Assembly: GCA_944389715.1 (NCBI GenBank)
Contig: CALXNI010000035.1
Coordinates: 1-9,669 of the forward strand
From: an uncultured Clostridia bacterium
GTDB taxonomy: Bacteria > Bacillota > Clostridia > TANB77 > CAG-508
DNA: 9,669 nucleotides
Direction: 5' to 3'
Positions 5,795-9,669 of the stretch are shown piece after piece (position 1 is the stretch's first letter; every line of letters starts with the position of its first letter). A model generated the notes under the pieces. The model was not told the DNA's origin and did not search any database. It worked only from the letters and a program-made list of their open reading frames with translations. Both the position numbers and the translations under genes were made by a program.

Positions 5795-5918
5795 ATTGTA
5801 ATTTAGCGGTGAGATGTGTGAGGTGAGAGGTGAGATTTTAGGGATAGGCTTCGCAGGCTTTGCCTTAATTTCACACTTCCCACATCCCACTTCTCACTTC
5901 TCATTCAAATTACATTTT
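5793..5918. repeat. Imperfect palindromic repeat between alaS and the HIT gene
   Basis: The ends are AAATTGTAATTT (5793-5804) and AAATTACATTTT (5907-5918), inverted with one mismatch. Inside is a purine-rich arm (GGTGAGATGTGTGAGGTGAG type, 5808-5836), a central GGCTTCGCAGGCTTTGCC segment near 5847-5864 and a pyrimidine-rich arm (CACTTCCCACATCCC type, 5873-5904) forming a long imperfect inverted repeat. The left end overlaps the alaS stop codon (5792-5794). The element is open in the frame of the HIT gene and so creates a false 41-codon extension. Confidence 0.8.
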
Positions 5919-5936
5919 GAAAAGGAGATAGATAAA

Positions 5937-6299
5937 ATGGAAGATTGTATATTTTGTAAAATAATAAAAAAAGAAATCCCATCATCTATAATTTATGAAG
6001 ATAATGAGATAATAGCATTTAAAGATATTAATCCAGTTGCACCGGTTCATATATTAGTAATACCAAAAAAACATATGGAGTCATTGCTAGAATTAAAACA
6101 AGAAGATGAAGCTCTAATAGGTAGAATATATACTATTATAAATAAGATTGCAAAACAAGAAAAAATTGATGACAAAGGCTTTAGAGTAATTGTAAATTGT
6201 GGCGAAGATGGAGGACAAGAAGTAAAGCATTTACATTTTCACTTGTTAGGTGGAAGAAAATTAGGAACAAAAATTTGCGAAGAATATATAAAAAACTAA
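5937..6299 (+). CDS. hinT: HIT-family nucleotide-binding hydrolase (HinT type)
   Basis: A small purine-nucleoside phosphoramidase-type hydrolase of the histidine triad superfamily, acting on AMP-linked substrates in the cytoplasm. The 120-residue length is normal for HinT. The triad is HLHFHLLGGR, with H98, H100 and H102. An N-terminal CIFCKI (C4, C7) matches the CxxC often seen in this family, and NPVAPVHILVIPKKH (32-46) is the usual beta-strand region before the active site. The start at 5937 is chosen because AAAGGAGA (5921-5928) precedes it and homologues begin near CIFC. An upstream in-frame ATG at 5814 would run through the repeat and is rejected. No promoter is apparent between alaS and this gene apart from the repeat, so the two may be co-transcribed. 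Confidence 0.93.
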   Translation: MEDCIFCKIIKKEIPSSIIYEDNEIIAFKDINPVAPVHILVIPKKHMESLLELKQEDEALIGRIYTIINKIAKQEKIDDKGFRVIVNCGEDGGQEVKHLHFHLLGGRKLGTKICEEYIKN

Positions 6300-6306
6300 A
6301 ATTATG

Positions 6307-6315
6307 TGATATAAT
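6307..6315 (+). promoter_or_regulatory. Extended -10 promoter of the sortase gene
   Basis: TGaTATAAT at 6307-6315, with no good -35 box at the expected distance (inside the end of the HIT gene). The ribosome-binding site GGAGGTG (6333-6339) follows, 5 nt before the ATG at 6345. Confidence 0.55.
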
Positions 6316-6344
6316 ATAAGTATAAGCATAATGGAGGTGTTAAT

Positions 6345-7013
6345 ATGGCAGCTAATAAATATGGAAATTTTTTAACAATAATGTTAGTAGTTTTAATTGT
6401 AGCAATAATTGGAGGAGTCGCATTTTTAGCATATAACTATATAATAAAGCCTCGTAATGGAGAAAATGATAAAATAGAAGCTATTGCTGAATTTGATAAA
6501 AATTTAGAAGAAGAAAAAGATGAAAATACTAATCAGACATTAGAAATAGAACCAACAGAACCTACTGAAAATCAGGCTTCATCATCAGGGCAAGTAAGAA
6601 AAAAAACATACTATAAAGGATTTGTTATGTTAGGATATATAACAATTTCTAAAACTGATGTTAAAGAACCAATATTAGACACTGTTACACCTGAATCTTT
6701 AAATACAGCAGTAGCTGTTTTATATCCAAGTAATCCACAATTGAATCAACCAGGTAATGTTGTTATAATAGGACATAATTATAGGAACGGACAATTCTTT
6801 TCAGACAATAAAAAATTATCAACAGGAGACAAAATAAAAATAAAAGATAATTCAGGAACTGAACTTACATATACAATATACGAAATATTTGAAACAACCC
6901 CAGAAGATACTAGCTTTTATAATAGAGATACAAATGGGGCAATAGAAGTTACATTATCTACATGTACAGATGATTCAAAAGCTAGAACAATTATACTTGC
7001 AAGAGTAGAATAA
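6345..7013 (+). CDS. Membrane-anchored sortase-family transpeptidase
   Basis: Sortases are extracytoplasmic cysteine transpeptidases that cut a C-terminal sorting signal and attach surface proteins to the cell wall or to pilin subunits. The 222-residue protein has an N-terminal transmembrane anchor (about 10-34) with the catalytic part outside. A low-complexity acidic linker rich in E, N, T and S (about 40-82) follows, then the sortase beta-barrel. The catalytic residues are visible: H144 in IIGHNYRNG, C207 in TLSTC and R214 in KARTI. The start is ATG after GGAGGTG. The gene has its own promoter and a terminator and stands alone, with no LPxTG-type substrate gene in the window, so its class and substrate cannot be assigned. 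A housekeeping, class D/E-like role is a guess. Confidence 0.92.
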   Translation: MAANKYGNFLTIMLVVLIVAIIGGVAFLAYNYIIKPRNGENDKIEAIAEFDKNLEEEKDENTNQTLEIEPTEPTENQASSSGQVRKKTYYKGFVMLGYITISKTDVKEPILDTVTPESLNTAVAVLYPSNPQLNQPGNVVIIGHNYRNGQFFSDNKKLSTGDKIKIKDNSGTELTYTIYEIFETTPEDTSFYNRDTNGAIEVTLSTCTDDSKARTIILARVE

Positions 7014-7031
7014 TAAATAAAAACATTATAT

Positions 7032-7063
7032 AAAAAAACTCTCAGTTTTCTGAGAGTTTTTTT
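7032..7063. terminator. Bidirectional terminator between sortase and tRNA genes
   Basis: A 14-bp perfect stem: AAAAAAACTCTCAG with CTGAGAGTTTTTTT, loop TTTT. The T-run on the plus strand ends the sortase transcript. The matching A-run gives a T-run on the minus strand, two bases beyond the tRNA-Gln CCA end, so it should terminate the tRNA transcript as well. Confidence 0.9.
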
Positions 7064-7065
7064 AT

Positions 7066-7140
7066 TGGCTGGGGTGGGAGGATTCGAACCGCCGCATGCC
7101 AGAGTCAAAGTCTGGTGCCTTACCGCTTGGCTACACCCCA
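7066..7140 (-). tRNA. trnQ: tRNA-Gln, anticodon TTG
   Basis: The cloverleaf folds by eye. The acceptor TGGGGTG pairs fully with CACCCCA, the D-arm is GTAGCCAAGC, the anticodon arm CCAGA-CTTTGAC-TCTGG carries TTG, and the T-arm contains GGTTCGAATCC. The CCA end is encoded (7066-7068). It is the second gene of a two-tRNA transcript, 19 nt after tRNA-His. Confidence 0.95.
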
Positions 7141-7159
7141 ATATTTATTTATTGGTTTG

Positions 7160-7237
7160 TGGGGTGGAAGATGGGACTTGAACCCACGGCCTCTGGTGCC
7201 ACAAACCAGCGCTCTAACCAACTGAGCTACATCCACC
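7160..7237 (-). tRNA. trnH: tRNA-His, anticodon GTG, with encoded G-1 and CCA
   Basis: The anticodon arm CTGGT-TTGTGGC-ACCAG carries GTG. An extra 5' G (G-1, position 7237) faces C73, the identity mark of tRNA-His. D-arm TAGCTCAGTTGG and T-loop TTCAAGT are normal, and CCA is encoded at 7160-7162. The acceptor stem GTGGATG/CTTCCAC has a T-T mismatch at pair 6-67, and the T-stem has a G-T pair at 49-65. Both are unusual but tolerable. Confidence 0.93.
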
Positions 7238-7254
7238 ATTATAATCACCATACT

Positions 7255-7283
7255 ATTTTAAATAATTTTTTAAAATTTGTCAA
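7255..7283 (-). promoter_or_regulatory. Strong sigma-A promoter for the tRNA-His/tRNA-Gln transcript
   Basis: On the minus strand a consensus TTGACA (7278-7283), 17-bp spacer and TAAAAT (7255-7260). The predicted start near 7248 is about 10 nt before tRNA-His. Confidence 0.85.
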
Positions 7284-7320
7284 TGCTTTATTGATAATTT
7301 ATTAAAATTAATAACCATTA

Positions 7321-7349
7321 TAGACATTTTATTAAAAATGAATTAAAAT
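7321..7349 (+). promoter_or_regulatory. ppa: Probable promoter of the ppa operon
   Basis: TAGACA (7321-7326), 17 bp and TAAAAT (7344-7349). It would give a leader of about 70 nt without an evident structured element. The surrounding DNA is very AT-rich, so alternatives exist. Confidence 0.5.
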
Positions 7350-7425
7350 ATATATGTTAAAAGTAAATAAAAAATAGTTATTAATACAAAATTTGCTATG
7401 TGAATTTTAGAAGGAGGAAGCAAGT

Positions 7426-7956
7426 ATGAACATATGGCATGATATAAATAAAGAAAGAATTAAACCAAATGAATTTATATCTGTAATAGAGATTACAAAA
7501 GGTGGAAAAAATAAATATGAATTAGATAAAGAAACTGGAATGTTAAGATTAGATAGAGTATTATATACAGCAACACATTATCCTGCAAATTATGGGTTTA
7601 TACCAAGAACTTATGCAGATGATAATGATCCTTTAGATGTTTTAGTATTATGCCAGGAAAATATAGACCCGATGACATTAGTAGAATGTTACCCAATAGG
7701 TGTAATAACAATGATAGATTCAGAAGAGAATGATGAAAAAATAATAGCTGTTGCAAATAAAGATCCATTTTTAAATGCATATAAAGATATAGAAGATTTA
7801 CCAAATCATATATCTTCTGAGATCATGCATTTTTTTGAAGTTTACAAGCAATTAGAAGATAAGCAAACAGTAGTAGAAAAGGTTTTAGGAAGAGAAGAGG
7901 CAGAAAAAATCATTAAAAAAGCAATAGATAATTATAATAATAAATTTGTAAGATGA
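7426..7956 (+). CDS. ppa: Inorganic pyrophosphatase, family I
   Basis: A soluble, magnesium-dependent enzyme that hydrolyses pyrophosphate to phosphate, pulling forward tRNA charging, nucleic-acid synthesis and similar reactions. The 176 residues are the normal bacterial family I length. Active-site residues can be placed by comparison with the E. coli enzyme: K30 and E32 in NKYELD, R44, Y56 in NYGFIP, the signature DDNDPLD with D66, D68 and D71, D98, D103 and K105, and Y140-K141 in FEVYKQ. The ATG at 7426 follows AAGGAGG (7411-7417). The next gene starts 13 nt after the stop and its ribosome-binding site overlaps the ppa stop codon, so the two form an operon. Confidence 0.97.
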   Translation: MNIWHDINKERIKPNEFISVIEITKGGKNKYELDKETGMLRLDRVLYTATHYPANYGFIPRTYADDNDPLDVLVLCQENIDPMTLVECYPIGVITMIDSEENDEKIIAVANKDPFLNAYKDIEDLPNHISSEIMHFFEVYKQLEDKQTVVEKVLGREEAEKIIKKAIDNYNNKFVR

Positions 7957-7969
7957 GGAGAAACAAAAT

Positions 7970-9116
7970 ATGATTGAACAAATAATTTTTAGTTTAATTT
8001 CTCTATTGCTTTTCTTTTATATATTTATATTTAAGTTAATAAAAAAGAACGATACAACTTATTTAGTTATTTTAATAACTCAAGCAATAGGAATACTATT
8101 GAATTTTATACATATAATATTTGATATTTTTACAGGATTAACATTTAAATTAATTTTATATATATTATGTTTAATAATTCCTTTAGTAGTTCTAATATCA
8201 GAATTTAAAGGAGTAAATTTTAGTGAAATAATATATGTATGCTTAAGCAAAATTTTAATGATTTTTGGAAAAAGAAAAAAAGCAAAAGACGTTTTAACAA
8301 ATTTAGTTTCAAAATATGATAAAAGTTATACAGGTCATAAGTTACTTGCAGAAATATACGAAACAGAAGGCGGAATGAGAAAGGCAATTGATGAATATGT
8401 TAAAGTTTTAGACATTAAAGGAAATGATTATAAATCATATTTTAAAATATCAAAACTATTAAATGATTTAGATAAGAAAAATGAAGCAATTGAAATGCTT
8501 AGTACCTTGGTAAAGAAAAAACCTGAATTATACGAAGCAAGCAAAATGCTACGGAGACCTATTATTAGAAAAAGAAAAATTTAAAGAGGCTACACATATA
8601 TTTGTACAAGCAATTAAATACAATTCAGATAAATCAGATTTATATTATGATTTAGGAATAGCTTATAGTAGAATAAATGAATTTTCTTTAGCAAAAGGTT
8701 GTTTTGAAAAGGCAATAGAAATAGATTCTAATTTATATAATGCATATTATAGATTAGGACAAATAGCTTTGTTATATAGAGATATAGAAGCTGCAGAAAG
8801 GTATTTTACACAAAGTATATATGGTGAAACAGAGGGAAAATCATATTATCAACTTGCTAAAATATATATGATGAAAAATGACAAAAATAAATCTGCAATG
8901 TTTATAAATAAAGCTATTGAATTTGAAGCTAAATATTATGACATGGCAATAAAAGAACCTATATTTTTTGCGATTAAGCAAATGATTCAAGAACCAAACA
9001 ATAAGGAATCCGGAGACATAATTGAATCAGAAAAAGAGAAAAGTATTTCTGAATATTTAGATAATACCTATGATTTAACAAAAATTTTAAATAAAAAGGA
9101 AAATGAAAAAAATTAA
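7970..9116 (+). CDS. Membrane-anchored TPR-repeat protein, disrupted by one extra base
   Basis: Function unknown; a protein-interaction scaffold anchored in the membrane is likely. The N-terminus has three hydrophobic segments (about 3-23, 31-51 and 58-77). From about residue 103 the sequence is a run of tetratricopeptide repeats, with typical spacing in AEIYETEGGMRKAIDEYVKVL, SDLYYDLGIAYSRINEF and YRLGQIALLYRDIEAAERYF. The ribosome-binding site TGAGGAG (7954-7960) overlaps the ppa stop. The unshifted frame ends at 8584 after 204 residues, the last ten (RRPIIRKRKI) unlike a TPR. Skipping one base at about 8552 (CTA-C-GGA) gives GDLLLEKEKFKEATHIF, which completes a TPR with its conserved glycine. 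The frame then stays open to 9116 for a 381-residue protein. The C-terminal tail after about 310 is charged and not repeat-like. The disruption matches that of spoVT base for base at its core (TACGGA). Confidence 0.88.
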
Positions 9117-9209
9117 AATCGCTAGAATAAAATATAATCTGTTAAATACATAAATTTATAATTCTTAAATAATATAATAGTAAATTAAATAAGAAAGTAG
9201 TGATATGAT

Positions 9210-9669
9210 GTGATTAAACAAATAGGGATAATTGGCGGAGATTTAAGAATTATAAGGTTAGGTGAAATATTATCTAAAGAGGGATATCTAATTTATACAT
9301 ACGGACTGGATAAATATAATTTTATGAATAAAAATGTATTAAAATGCAATAAAATTGAAGAAGTATGTAATAAATGTGATTATATATTAAGCGGAGTTCC
9401 TTTTTCAAAAGATGGAATATATGTTAACGCTCCATTTGCTAATAAACAAATACAAGTAGATGATTTATTAAAAATTGTAATGAATAAAACTTTAATTGTA
9501 GGTGGAATAAAACGAGAAATAAAAGAAAAAGCAATTAAATATAATGTTAAAATAATAGATTTATTAGAATATGAGGAATTAACTATATTAAACATAATTC
9601 CAACTGTAGAAGGTGCAATTCAAATTGCAATGGAGCAAACTGAGTTTACAATAAACAATAGCAAGTGTT
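9210..9669 (+). CDS. dpaA: Dipicolinate synthase subunit A, N-terminal part (runs off the window)
   Basis: DpaA (SpoVFA) and DpaB convert a lysine-pathway intermediate to dipicolinic acid in the mother cell for loading into the spore core. About 153 residues are present. Recognition rests on the N-terminal GIIGGDLR (6-13), a nucleotide-binding-like start, and on IPTVEGAIQIAMEQTEFTI (130-148), which closely follows the Bacillus SpoVFA segment IPTVEGTIMLAIQHTDYTI. The frame stays open to the window end. The best start is GTG at 9210, just after an in-frame TGA at 9201 and with a weak AAGTAGTGAT-like ribosome-binding site. The ATG at 9208 is in another frame and meets a stop at once. The 93-nt gap before it contains no terminator. 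A CATAAATT at 9149-9156 resembles a mother-cell sigma -10 box, but without a convincing -35. The next gene outside should be dpaB if the usual order holds. Confidence 0.88.
   Translation, partial: MIKQIGIIGGDLRIIRLGEILSKEGYLIYTYGLDKYNFMNKNVLKCNKIEEVCNKCDYILSGVPFSKDGIYVNAPFANKQIQVDDLLKIVMNKTLIVGGIKREIKEKAIKYNVKIIDLLEYEELTILNIIPTVEGAIQIAMEQTEFTINNSKC

Noticed and set aside
5814..5936. Upstream ATG as the start of the HIT gene
   Set aside because: The extra 41 residues are translated repeat. AAAGGAGA before ATG 5937 and the usual HinT N-terminus CIFCKI fix the later start.
6917..7305. Open frames on both strands across the tRNA pair
   Set aside because: They are translations of tRNA-Gln and tRNA-His and of the sortase end read in the wrong frame.
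8552..9305. Simple systematic basecalling error at every TACGGA as the cause of both frame breaks
   Set aside because: The TACGGA at 9300-9305 in dpaA leaves the frame intact, so the hexamer alone does not predict an error. Local read error is still possible and is kept as a caveat.

Overview
The window is AT-rich bacterial DNA. Its coding is strongly biased to A/T-ending codons, with AGA as the main arginine codon, and its ribosome-binding sites and sigma-A promoters are of the low-GC Gram-positive type. A SpoVT regulator, a dipicolinate synthase subunit A and a NifS-type cysteine desulfurase point to an endospore-forming (or recently endospore-forming) Clostridia lineage, probably an uncultured anaerobe. 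The GC-rich palindromic repeats stand out sharply against the AT-rich genes.

Layout. 1-168 is the right part of a modular palindromic repeat. 253-606 is a small membrane protein of unknown function with its own strong promoter and terminator. 718-1899 is a NifS/IscS cysteine desulfurase, followed at once by a second modular repeat (1891-2157) that shares an identical 62-nt block with the first. On the minus strand lie an HD-GYP phosphodiesterase (2170-3108), with a perfect 33-bp palindrome over its promoter, and upstream of it spoVT (3231-3786), which is split by one extra base. A perfect 69-nt palindrome (3880-3948) separates spoVT from a compact alanyl-tRNA synthetase (4025-5794) that lacks the beta-barrel and C-Ala regions. 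A fourth repeat (5793-5918) sits between alaS and a HIT-family hydrolase (5937-6299). Then come a membrane-anchored sortase (6345-7013), a terminator probably shared by both strands, tRNA-Gln(TTG) and tRNA-His(GTG) on the minus strand, and divergently a family I pyrophosphatase (7426-7956). The last is followed in an operon by a membrane-anchored TPR protein (7970-9116), also split by one extra base. The 5' part of dpaA/spoVFA (9210 onward) closes the window.

Two patterns run across genes. First, both broken genes (spoVT and the TPR gene) are broken in the same way: an in-phase NTA CGG A, where skipping one base gives the conserved glycine codon GGA and restores the whole C-terminus. I found no other in-frame CGG codon in any gene here. 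This fits +1 frameshifting at a hungry or unreadable CGG codon, although sequencing error or ordinary decay is not excluded. Second, four different repeats are all bounded by AAATTGTAATTT/AAATTACAATTT-type ends. Two of these ends overlap the stop codons of the upstream genes.

The genes are mostly housekeeping (Fe-S/sulfur supply, tRNA charging, pyrophosphate removal, nucleotide hydrolysis), with sporulation (spoVT, dpaA), signalling (HD-GYP) and surface (sortase) genes mixed in. I see no CRISPR array, phage or complete transposon.
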